This document shows, piece after piece, positions 46,425 to 59,100 of a stretch of DNA of 64,000 bases. Source of the DNA: Ypsolopha sequella (Eukaryota; Arthropoda; Insecta; Lepidoptera; Ypsolophidae); contig OW204004.1 in assembly GCA_934047225.1 (NCBI GenBank), forward strand, positions 8,126,401 to 8,190,400. The letters run 5' to 3'. Numbering within the stretch: position 1 is the first letter of the stretch; each line of letters opens with the position of its first letter. A model generated the notes under the pieces. It was not told the DNA's origin and searched no databases. It saw nothing but the letters and a program-made list of their open reading frames with translations. The translations under genes were made by a program, and so were the position numbers.

Positions 46425-47690
46425 TAGGGTTCCGTATCATTAGGTTCCGTGACCCTATTACTAATCCTCCGCTGTCTATCCATCTATCACATGGGTCTAC
46501 AGCTTCAGCCGTTATAGGTAGCGCGTAAATATTTTCACATAATATATGTTACATTGTCCTCTATCACGGCAAATAATAATATGGCCCCTATCACAGCATA
46601 AAAAGTTCAATAAATGGAAATCCAAGGGGGGTCCAATTATTCGATGTTATTTGTTTCAGCTCTATCTTTATAAAACAACAATTTTGGGCATATAAATATG
46701 AGAGTTCCGTATTCAAAAGGTGCTGATTTGTTTGTCAGGCGCTACCATTTTAGCGCCTTATTTTTTGTCGCCTTGATGTTGCTATGTCATCTTTATTGTT
46801 GGTATTTACCATAATGATTTGGGGTTTCGTACCCATATTGTGTGATGGTAGTACGGAACCCTTCGTGAGCGAGTCTGACTTGCACTTAGCCGGTTTAATA
46901 GCGACTTAATTACGAAATGTTGATATTTATCTTCTTAAATAGACTAAATGTGTTTTAGGGTTCCTTACCCAAAGCACAAATTATTATAACAAAGACTCTG
47001 TCGTTAGAACGGTTATACATACAAGTACCTATAAGTTGAAAATTTAGGCAGACTACTTTAAAGTAAAATAAGAAATAATAAAAATTAGGGTTCCTTCCTA
47101 AAAAGGTACCGAATTGTTTGTCAGGCGCTACCGTTTTATCGCTTTGTTTTTTGTCGCCTTGATGGTGCTATGGCATCTATGTTGTTGCAATTTACTTTTA
47201 GGGTTCCATACCCGTATTGTGTAGGGGTACGGAACTCTTTATGCGCGAGTCGGATTCGCACACTACCGTTTTTTTAGTGACTTAATTACGAAATGTTGAT
47301 ATTTTCTTCTTAAATAGACTAATATTGTGAATATGTGGAACATTATAAGCCACCCTTTTTAGGGTGCCTTACCCACGGAACAGATTATTATAACAAAGGC
47401 TCTATCTTTAGAACGGTAATACAACATACAAGTAAAAGTTTAAACTTTGGGCAGTCTGTAGTAAATACTTTAAAGTAAAATAATGAAAATTTGGGTCCCG
47501 TACTAAAAAGGTACCGAATTGTTTGTCAGGCGCTACCGTTTTATCGCTTTGTTTTTTGTCGCCTTAATGTTGCTATGGCATCTATATTGTTGTTATTTAC
47601 TTTTAGGGTTCCATACCCGTATTGTGTAGGGGTACGGAACTCTTTATGGATGAGTCAGATTCGCACTTTACCGGTTTTATTTTTTAGTTT
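46425..47690. repeat. Tandem copies of the GGTTCCGTACC repeat
   Basis: Two units of about 375-400 bp (starting near 46900 and 47276 at 'gcgacttaattacgaaatgttgatatt') and a partial third upstream. Each holds 'ttgtttgtcaggcgctaccgtttta.cgc', 'attttttgtcgccttgatg.tgctatg.catct' and 'gtaggggtacggaactcttt'. Confidence 0.8.
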
Positions 47691-48432
47691 TCGCACTTTA
47701 ACTTTAACGTAGAATTTTTCGTTTTAGGCGTCTTTAATGCAAAGCAGCATACCAGCAACGTCATCTAGTGTCATACAAATTTATAGATGCAGCTGGAAAC
47801 ATACATTTTGTATAGACTTTGTATGGAAATATTAAATTACCAACCGCAAATAACATTTTTATATTTTTTTGTTGCAATGTACACTTAACACTTACCGCAT
47901 ACAAAATTTCAAGTTTGTAGGCCTGCTAGAACACCTTTAGACTTTTGATGATGTGTCAGTCAGTCAGTGACAAAATAAGGGAACTTTGACTTGGGATATT
48001 TCGTAATCAAATATAGGTACAAAGTTGTAATTTGGGGTCAGAAGTAGGATCAGTAAGTACTCTTGGTTCCTGAAATTTCAGACTTCTAGCTTCACCCACA
48101 ACGAAGATACAGGGGGGTTGAAAGTGCCGTGAGTTGCTTCGAGAAAAGGATGGTACGGCCGTTCCGCGTTTTTTCTGCGAGACTTTGCGGGGGCACTGCC
48201 GTGCCCCCAGATCTTAAAAAAAACTTTTTTTTTCTTATACTTAAAATAACACTATTTTTTTTTTCATAATTTTGAAATATCTCATAAGAGAAATATCGTT
48301 ATCAGTGAGAGTAATTTTCGGATGACGCTGGAACAGGCGCCTTAACCGTGCGATAAGGAAACTCGTTTTACAGTAAAATTAATTTTCAAAAAGTCTCTTC
48401 TGACCAGTCAGTATTTTTTTATAAAAATTACA
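47691..48432. other. No gene seen
   Basis: No exon, terminal repeat or RNA gene recognised. A repeat R copy follows at 48433-48580. Confidence 0.45.
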
Positions 48433-48647
48433 TCGTCACGACTTAAATAATCTCCGAAGAGGTGTCAGAGGTGTTTCCGAGTATGGTCACCCACGTTTAA
48501 AGGACAATTATTAAATCCAAGCGTTATGGGTGGTAATCCCTATCGCTGTACGTACTTCAGGCACAATCCAGATTTTCCGAAGCACCAGAGCGTTCAAAAT
48601 ATCAAACTCAGTAGGCTAATAATATTATATCATCCTGTATAGCAGAT

Positions 48648-48935
48648 AGCAGTGTTAATCAATCATTATAAACCATCTAATAAATAGCAGTTAGCAGTGT
48701 AAATCATTATACTACATCTAATAAATAGCAGTTAGCAGTGTAAATCGTTACATTCCATCTAATAAATAGCAGTCAGCAGTGTAAATCGTTACATTCCATC
48801 TAATAAATAGCAGTTAGCAGTGTAAATAATTATATTCCATATAATAAATATCAGTTACCAGTGTAAATAATTCTATTCCATCTAATAAATAGCAGTTAGC
48901 AGTGTTAATCGTTATATTCCATATAATTATATGTA
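48648..48935. repeat. Minisatellite, 41-bp unit, seven copies
   Basis: Unit AGCAGTTAGCAGTGTAAATC + GTTACATTCCATCTAATAAAT. The units differ at a few sites; the first is slightly longer. Confidence 0.9.
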
Positions 48936-49104
48936 AACTTATTGTAATAAAATAACCTGGTGGGTAATCTTAACTAGTCCTTATGATGGTGGCATTAAAA
49001 ATATATTTGATTGATATCTACAAAAGTAACTTACAGAACTTACTAAAACATGAAAAAAAAACAAAATGTGGAAACATTATTAAAAAGATGATAACTGTCA
49101 TTGT

Positions 49105-49800
49105 TTGATTTCGACACGTTTACAACAGATTCCAAGAAGCGTAAAAGAGAAAGGGATGGCATGTACTACATTCATAGTTAGAACATACATGCGGAGTATG
49201 TGTGGTTTTACATTGAATGATAGAGTGAAAAATATCAACAAACGGGATTGTTGCGGCCTGAAAGAAGATGTAGTGACTAGAATAAAAAAGGAATGCTTCG
49301 GTGGTTTAGATTTGTAGAATTTATGAATTAAAGTAGAGTGACAAAAGAAATGTATGGTACGCAAGTCGAAGGTAGAGCTAAACCAGAGGGCCTATTATGT
49401 ACCTTTAGTTGCCATTTAAACTGGGTGCCTATCATCAAAAACATACATACACTATCGAATTCCGATTGTCTAAGGATATGTTCGCACTTGAACTGACGAC
49501 ACAGTTCGTAAATAGTTCAATTCCGACTAATACCAATTTTGAAAGTTCCATTTTAAGCTATGTTTTTGATGATAGGCACCTAGTCCAGTTGGCAACTAAA
49601 GATACAGAATAGAGGGGCAGGCCGCCCTAGAAGGACGTATGCCGATCAAATGAGCAACTTATTGAAGAAGGGCAATGTCAAAAGTATCCGGAATAGAAAA
49701 GCTTGTATGACTAAGATTGATAGATGCGAAAGAAGCGTGTAAGGATTGTAGCAAATAGAAATCTGTAGTCTATGCCTACCTTCTGGCAGACAGGCGTAAG
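49105..49800 (+). pseudogene. RTE-like retrotransposon 3' coding region interrupted by MITE A
   Basis: Before the MITE: MRSMCGFTLNDRVKNINKRD and ..VTRIKKE, the conserved 'MCGxTxxDRxRN' tail of RTE-type ORFs. After it (49619 on): GRPRRTYADQMSNLLKKGNV, ACMTKIDRCERSV, then a stop. The MITE at 49388-49618 lies just before the GRPRRTYADQ segment. Confidence 0.7.
49388..49618. mobile_element. MITE family A, copy 2
   Basis: GGGCCTATTATGTACCTTTA at the left and ..GATACAGAATAGAGGGGC at the right; about 85% alike by eye to 1370-1600. Confidence 0.8.
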
Positions 49801-50122
49801 TAGATGTATGTATAGTTCGAATTATTTAAACAGCTGCCTCGTCAAAATGTGGTCACGCTTCAATTTCGGACATGTAAATGCAAATGTGCAATGGCTACTG
49901 AAAATACATCCTAGTTTACGCTCATACAATTACGTCATTTCACTAAATTTGCTTTCGCAAGAAGACGTTTCTTCTGTGTCTTAATTTGAAGTAGTTGAGT
50001 TGGGCCATTTTGCATGTGAATAATTGAATTACATAAGTTTAAAACAAATTATATAAAATTTTAAAACAATAATAATTAATTAAATAATAATAATAAATTG
50101 TAATATTTCGGTAAATTTAGTA

Positions 50123-53100
50123 ATGAAAGTGACACAAATAAGCCTTGAAACAGCTGAAGGTAAGAAATTCAAACGTCAACATAACTGACACGTTTGGCAG
50201 CGGAGTTGTTTAAAACCCGCCTTCTTCTAATTAATGGAATCAGAATACTTATATTCAAAATTTACTCAGTAATTTCTCAACAAAACCTTATTACTTATGT
50301 TTTGTGTAAACTGTCATCGCAAAGTTTCCATTGGTTTCTGTAATTTACAGAACCAGTGGAAAGAGCGGTTTAGCAACCGATTGTGAAAAACCCGCTTTTT
50401 TTCTAAGTAATCGAAACAGAACACTTGTATTAAACATTCACACAATAGTTCCTCAACAAAACCTTTTGTGTAATCTGTCATCGCAAAGTTTCCATTGGTT
50501 TCTGTTATTTACAGAACCAGTAAAAAGAGCGGATTATCAGCTGATTATGAAAAACCCGCTTTTTTCTAATTATTCGAAACACAATACTTGTGTTAAAAAT
50601 TTACACAATCACCTTTGTTTTGTGTAAACTGTCATCGCAAAGTTTCCATTGGTTTCTGTTATTTACAGAACCAGTAAAAAGAGCAGTTTAGCAGCTGATT
50701 GTGAAAAACCCGCTTTTTTCTAATTAATTGAAACAGAATCGAAACATTTAAAATTTACACAATAATTCCTCAACGAAACCTTGTTACCTATAGGTATGTA
50801 TTGTGTATGCTGCCATAGCAGAGTTTCTATTGGTAAGTTGAGTAAATTTTGAATATACGTGTTCTATTTCGATTAATAATTAGAAAAAGGCGGGTTTTTC
50901 ACGATGCGGCTGCTAAACGGGTCTTAAAGAAAACAATGTTTAAAATTTACAGTAAAGGCCGACGATGTTGATCCGATGGATAAAATTGAAGAGGCTCTTC
51001 TGTTGTGCAGATTTGGGCGCTTCAATATAAAACTGTTGGTTGCAGCGTTGACAACTGCGTTGGCGCAAGCTACTGCCCTCATTAGCTCTGCTTATATTCT
51101 TCCTAATTCAGAATGCGACTTACACATGAGCTATGTACAGAAGGGACTACTGAATGCTGCTCCATCTTTTGGTAACATTTCTGTCTTTTCTACAATGAAT
51201 TTTAAAAAAACTTACTTCGGTACTACGGTTGAAACTGTACAATGAGGTAATTACAACATCAAAAGCGGTTTTATAAGTACCTACAACTACCGCGATTCTG
51301 CACTGTGACTGGCCCAATTTATTATAACACCGCTAGAGAGCCAATAAACAACAGTGAAAAGAAATAGGTCCCGTCCTTATTTCTTAAGCCCGCACCCTTC
51401 ATCGTTGTGGCTTCTGATTGGCTCAAAGTGAAATTGTTTTTTATGGTCGTTATAAAGTGTGTGCAACTGGACATGATTAAACATTGAGACACTCGTGCAA
51501 AACTATTACGAAACGAACAAAGTAAGAACAAGCAGTCGTTGCCCAATGTCTCGCATTTTGCCAATAATTGTTGAAACATCAATATTGATGAAAATTACAT
51601 CACTTGTAAATAAAAATGAAAATTCCAAAAATATTTTTTTTCCACAAATATTATTTTTATTTAATTCATTTATTTTCATTTTCTTCATGATACTGAAATT
51701 GTAGACAATATTTCAAAGCGTAGAAAAAGAAAAATTGTTCTATTCACACATAGAACCAAAAGACACTGAAAACTTTAAATGGGTAAAACTAAGATATGTT
51801 GGTAAATTCTCAGAAAAAAATAGTAGATTATAAAATGCATGTAATAGCATGTAATAACAAAGACCGTGTCCCAAAACTGGATGACCGTGGTGTTTTTAAA
51901 TTAGAATGTGAGTCATGCAAAAAAAGGTTATATTGTTCAAAAAATTTAGAACCAGGATACATGAACATCAGATCATAGAAAAATAAGAAAAATTACTCAA
52001 CTTTTGCGGAACATCTCAATTCATCAAACCATTCCTTTGATCCAAAACACAGCGTAAAAATTGTACGTAAGGCACACAAAAGTACAAATTTAAATTATTT
52101 GGAAGCATTAACAATAAATAATTATCAATAACCATGTAGATAGTATTTTAAATGACCAGTTAGAATTAAATTCATCAGCACTACGGACATATTTTAAATA
52201 ATGTAAATAAAAAATGTTTAATGTATAATTTTGGTTCTTTGTATTATTAGTTTTATGTTTTTATAATTTTATATTTAACATTATTTAAAATTACATTGAA
52301 AACATTTTAATACAGTCCTAACCTTGTCATCGTAAACTCATTTTGAATTGCAAGCTGTAGTGATTTACTTTGTTTACCATCTTTGATGTTTATAAATTAA
52401 TACTAAAATTAATAATTTGTTGGCCCGAGGATGTGTCATACGAAACCGGTCGCCTAAAGAAAAATAAAAATAAATATTTGTGTAGTTAAAGTACAAGAAT
52501 TTTGGGTATAATTTATGTCATTAATTTTGTGATAGGTGGGTTCTTTAGATGATGACGATAAGATGATTGTTGGGGGGGGGGGGTGTCAAAATCGATGACG
52601 TAATATATGGACGGCCCTCGACTTCACAATTATACTGAAACCACGGTCTCTAAATTAGAATTCCGTACTCAGATGGTTGGTGCCAAATTGTTTGTTAGTT
52701 TGTTACGTATCAGGCGCGCGTTTTTGTTATTTATTAAATTTTTAGGGTTCCGTACCACAACACAATAAAGGTAAACGTCAGCAGATTAAACAGCATTTTT
52801 AAGTTTGTTTTGATAAAACCATGACCAATTTGTGCATAAAATTTTAAACTCTTCTATTATTAACTTTCATTGAACTATTGGCGTGAAGCCGACTGCTAGC
52901 CAAGCCGACTGCGCGAACGCTCTACAGTGACAATAAGCCGACAATGCACTCCTGCGCTCCACAACTCATTACTCGAACACTCACTCGAATTAGATATATT
53001 TGCTGACCCTATGTATAGTACTAAATATATAATTGTATAAATAATATTTTCAAGCCTTTTCTTTGGCCTTTTATTGTTTTAAATAGATTACAATTATGTT

Positions 53101-56100
53101 TTAAATAGATTATATTTTTTATTTACATATTCGACTGACGACGGCCACAATTTGGCCGAAATATATTTCGAAATCAATTAATACTTTTTTAATTACATAT
53201 TATAATATATTTAAAACAATTAAATATATAAGTAACTACTTCCTTACTCTTAGTTTATTTGGGTTAAGCACTACTCTATGATTTATTTATTGTATTATTT
53301 TATGTTAGGTTATTATAAGTGTGAACTGTGAACGCTGCATACTTTATAAGTTTATATTATTAATATTACTAAGTACCCAGCTAGTAAGTGTCTCCTGTCT
53401 GTAAACTTATTTTGTTCATACATTAATGATTCTATGATTCTATTTGAATAGCTACAGACCAAAATCTTTTTCACTTTTACTCGTACTTTCTAAACCGTAT
53501 TGTGTGGTGGTACTAGAACCCGTTGTGCGTGAGTCTGACTCGCAATGGCCGGTTTTTTATTTATTTGTGTTGTAATGCTATGGGTATTACCAATAAAGGA
53601 ATCGAAATTATCTTCGCTTGGTAAAATGTTTTCTTTTTCTCAGGTATGATGTCTACAATAGCTATATCTGGATTTTTATCTGACGCTTTCGGCAGAAGAA
53701 CGTTTCTAATCGGCGGAAGTTTGGGAATTAGTTTATGTTGCATTCTGGAAGGATCTAGTCAAAAATATTGGATGTTAGTATTGTGGAAGTTCCTTGAAGG
53801 AATAGGGTAAGTTGTTTAAACATTGTCAAAATGTCAAACTTCATTTTAGTTCAGAGGTCAAAATTCTTACTTTTTGACACCAATTCTTTCTTTCTTTAGT
53901 CGCGATCTCAAAAAGTCGGCATAATTGAATGTGAATGAATATTTTGATGAAATAAAAGCTTTCGTCTACTAAATGAAGGTAATTGCAATATCAAAAGCAG
54001 TTTATAAGTACCTACAAGTACCTACATTGTTTATTCGATGTTATAATATTACACTATAACACCGCGATACTGCGAACGAAACTGGGAGACATGGTCATAT
54101 TTAAGGAGAGAAAAAATTAAACGAATACAGAGATTTTAGAAATGTTCAAGTTTATTGAGAAGCTCTTCAGTGAGGTCCAGATGACAAGAGTCCACATAAT
54201 CTGAAATGGGAAGAAGAAAATATTGCGCTAGCATAATTTTGGTTTTGATTGGCAGAAAGTTTTGCAGACGATCAGTGCATGTAAAGTAGCATACATCTTT
54301 CTGCTTAGAGATCCACATAAGGATCCCATGATAATATTTTGTCAAACGTCACTCCCAAGTTTTTACAGTATCATTATACGGTATGACATTACTACTAAAA
54401 ATTACCTTGTCCGTAGTGGTCATTATCTACCTTAGCTAACATTCTTGAGCTACAAATAATGATAGCTTGTGACTTGCCTGGGTTTATTAGAAGAACGAAA
54501 GCTTTTGCCCACTTGGCTAGTTTGTCTAAATCTTTATTCAAAGAGTCAATTGCATCATTCAGGCTCTCCACAGGTGCATTAATATAGAGTTGCAGGCTAT
54601 CAGCGTAGGTAGGCGGAGGTAGTCATGTATGTAACCTATTAGTATGTAGTATATAGGATGTTTGGTCGGCCGGCCGGTTGGTGAACATTGAACCTTGTTT
54701 CTGGTCCCTGGCCGGGTCTCCGGTATGAGTTCGGGCGGTTGATTGGATTTCACCTTGTATAATATAAATTTGTACCTATCATTTTAATCTACTTTTTTTT
54801 GCTACATAAATTAAATAAACCTTTAATTTAGTTCATGTACATTTATTATTTTATTACATAATTTTTTTTAGATTAAATTTGACGTTTAAAAAGTGTATTA
54901 TGTATACCTATTTTGCAAAACAAACTATTTGAATTTTAATTGAAATTTGAATAGAAGTGGTAGTGAGAATATAACTGTTTGGCAAGGATGTTGATGAATA
55001 TCGAAAAAAGTAGCGGAGACAAGACGCCACCCTGTGGTACACCAGCTGTTTATGAGCACCAATCTGAGGATACATCGTTGACTTTTACGCACTTTTGGTG
55101 ACCGTGAAGATATGATTCAAACCCGGAGATGACGACTGGAGAAATGTTAAGGGTGCGTAACGCCCCTAGAAGTTGATTAAAGTCTACCAAGTTGAAAGCA
55201 TTGCTAAAATCGAGCAATATAAGAACTGTAAGATGTTGCTTGTCCATATTTAATTTTAAAAGGATATTTTCGGTGACTTTGACTAGGGCTGTTACAGTGC
55301 GTGACCTGTGCGAAAACCTGAATGTAACGGGTTAACCAAATTATTTTGGGAAAGAAAATCACTTAACTAAATATGGACAAGTTTAGGACTTTGGCTAGAA
55401 AGGAAAGGATTGATATGCGGCGGTAATTTTGAAAGGAAGTAGGATTAATGATCTTAGGCAGGGCGATGACGAAGGCTTGTTTCCACGTAAAAGGAAAAAC
55501 GTTGCTAACCAAGGAGTCATTAAATAGTTGTTTGAGAGGAAGCAGCAACACGTCAAAAATGGGTATGATCATATCTAGGCCTATGTTATCGCAACCTACC
55601 GCCTTTGAGGAGATGGAAATGATACACTTCTTAACATCCTCCGCTTTTCCATAAAAACAAAAGGTTCATGCTCAGGAGATGGCAGATTATTAAAATAATT
55701 GAAAGAATTAGTTTTGTTTGATTCATTAACGATGGTTGGAGGAGTTGTGAAGAATGTATTGAGACCATTAAGATCATTACCAGGTGAAGATACGAAAAAT
55801 TTGCCACCTCCTAGAGTATTGAGAAATTGCCAAATATTTCTATTGTTACATTTATCTATAGAGGAGTGAATATGACGTCTTTATGTATCTCTTCACACTC
55901 TATTGCATCTATTCATGTACTCTTTAAATAAGCAAAGGTAGGGTTAGCCTGGGATTGAGCACTTGCATGGTCACACAATGCTTGAAGTTTTTTTATTTTT
56001 GGTGTAAGCCAAGAAGCTGGAGAATATTTAACTGTGACCGGTCTAAGGGGTGCATGCTTAGCATACAAATCTGTGACAATTTTATTAAAAACCATTGTTT

Positions 56101-59100
56101 TTGATTAACATCAAAGTGTCAATGTAAGCCGACCAGTCAATGTTGTATCTGTAAGCAGGCTTAAAGCAGCGCATCTCTGTCAACCGCACCAAAATTACGC
56201 AGCAGAAGAGAATTTTTTACATGTTTAGGGGGGCCGAATTTTGTAAGAGAGATAAACAAGGTGACGATGAGAGAAACCAGCTGCAGGAAACTGACCGTAT
56301 GCTGCCACACGACCAGTAGAGGACCTAATTATTAAGTGTAACAAAGATGGAACACAATTCAGAGAGAAATGAGTGGCTGAGAGCGGTAAGATGTTCAAAT
56401 TAAGGGAACTAATAAGAGACTGCAGCTTCGCTGAACGACAGTCATGTTTCAGGATACAGGTATTGAAATCACCCAAAATAATTGTATGGTCGTAATGTGG
56501 ACAGAATTTGTCAAGAAGATTTTCGAAAAAAGAAAATTAATAAGAACTTTCCTGAAATTAAGGGTACCTAACTTCGAGAAACAGATGCTCAGCTGATTCG
56601 GAGTATGCTGAAGGAGATTGACGTAAAATGTTTTTAATTGACTTAAAATATTAAATTATTTAGGAAGTTTAAAATGACCAACTTAATTAGACTCTGTAGT
56701 TACATAGAGTTTAACAGATCGTAAGTGTCAAGTTAAGTTAGTCCGTATTGGAATTCTGACCATAATGTTTTTAGGGTTCCGTACCATCACACAATAAGTT
56801 TACGGAACCCTTTGTGCGGGAGTCCGACTCGCACTTGACCGATATTTTTACTTTTTAGAGCAAGCTTGGCTAACGCCACTTCGACAACAATGATAGCAGA
56901 GTTTACACATAAAGGTGCAAGGGACAAAACTTTAGTGTGTTTCATGTTATTTAGCGCAATTGCTCATGTAGTTGTCACTCTCCTATCTTGGCTTATTTTA
57001 ACAAGAAGTTGGCATTTCATAATTTGGAATGGCTATTTTGGTAAGTGGTTTATTTAATATCTATACATATGTAGTGTGTCCCGCGACAAAATGCTCAGAC
57101 GAAAAGGAGTGAAACTAAACCACAATTGATCGTCAAAATATTAAAAAAAAAATTGAAAATATCATTGTTCTATAAATCGACGTTGTAAAAAATAATGTCA
57201 TAAGTTTTGATTTGTGATCATGCTTAAGAAAGACGTTGCATACCAAATCGAAAATAAATCATAATCAACTACCATTACCATAAAAATAATATCCTAAAAC
57301 ATTTTATTTTTTTATAATTTTCTTTCAGTTATAGTTGATCTTTTCCAAATAATGTCCCTGTTACGCCGTATTTTATTCCTGTTTATCATTTCCTTTTCCA
57401 TTTATTTTCTAATGAAAAAAGTTGCAACGTTCTATCATAAATACAACAATTTCCACGAGCGGTTAACAAAAAGCACTGCACTTGCGTCCCAAACAAAGAC
57501 GCTTAGATGGAGAATTTTTTCAAGAAATCAATGATGACAATCAATTTTGGTTAATTTTTTAATCTGCGAACTTTATTTTAAAAAACTTTGCATCTGAATT
57601 AAAATTATATTACTTATTTGAATTTGACACAAATATACAATGCTTATGTATATAAGTTTATAATTATTATGTATAGTTTATGTATATTATGAGTAAATGT
57701 AAATACTTTATAATTATGTGTATGTATATACTTTGTAAAGGTATCGTATGATAGGTATATATACATATTTATGTATTGATATACCTTTTGTATAGCTTGA
57801 CCATAACCGCTTTGCCCCGCCTTATGAACTTTGCACACATCTTAAGATATGTTTCTCTTTTCCCCATACCGCTTTACGACCCACCTCTCTTCAAAAGGTG
57901 CGAGATGGCGAGATATTCAAAAGTGTATAAACTTAGGCTTGTTTACATGAACGACGTCTGTATTTCTCTCTTTTTTTATTTTCAGTATAGATCAAAATTA
58001 TACAACTTGCTAAACTTTGCGTAAAAACGAGGCAATATTCACGATACCCTAACAACTAAATATATTTTTATTTATGCATTTATATAATAATATTATAAAT
58101 CTTGAGAAATATCCAGGCATAAAGGGGCCTCGTAATTGGTGAACGTGAGGCTGTCTGAAATACCAATGTATGGGGACAGTGAATTTGTTACAATAAGTCA
58201 AAAATAGATGTGGCGATGAGCGAAGCGAAACTTGTGTTAGGTTGCTGGTGACCATAAATGACAGTGGGCAAACTTGTATGGGAATTGGTCCAAGCGCCGC
58301 CAAGATTAACATAATGTAATCCACAAGCAAACAGAACCCAATAAAAGTAAAAATAAAATGTAAGTATTCGTTAGGATTTTTACGTTCGCAAAAACTTTCG
58401 TCAGCGCTCCGTGTCAATTAAAAGAACAGAAATACGGAGGTTGTAAAACATAATTAGTCAAATCTCGAAATCTCTTGGATAGATTTTGATGGGGTTCTGT
58501 TTGCTTGAGCACTACATTATGTCCTTTCGTTTAAAATATGTCTTGATTTTTGCGGCGCTTGGACCGAATTTGCCCACTGTCACTTGGGAGCTCCTCTCAA
58601 TTTGCTTCCTAAAAATTAACTATATATTTATTTATATTTAAGGAAAACTAACAGCACAAAGTAACTTAAAAAATAAACAGATTGAACAATTTACAGCCAA
58701 TTAAAAGGTTCCACTAATAGTAACATAATAAAAAAATTAAAAAAAACTAATGCAAGAAAACAGTAACGATAACCAACTGACGCTATTAAAATTTGAAATT
58801 TAGAAATCTATCTGTGAAGAACTACAGGGGTCGTCCTACTCCACTGCACTTCGCTTAGTTTCCGAATTTATGATCTACAGCAACCTGACACGCTCGATTC
58901 GCTTGTAGACGCACCTATTTTTGAGGTTTTGTTAAAAAGTTATTGATTATATTACAATTCGTGTCCGTTGCTCGTCTATTATATTAAAATCTGACCGTTT
59001 TATAATCCAACTGTGATGCGTATTTAGTGAAATTGTCGAAAACTCTTTGATTCATAATTTCACTGAATCTTTCAAGTGAAATTATAATAAAATAAATTGA

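Noticed and set aside
48648..48935. CRISPR-like array
   Set aside because: Direct 41-bp units with no spacers, in a eukaryotic genome: a minisatellite.
57644..57838. 64-codon minus-strand ORF
   Set aside because: Tyr/Ile/Asn-rich translation of a TATG/TATA low-complexity tract.
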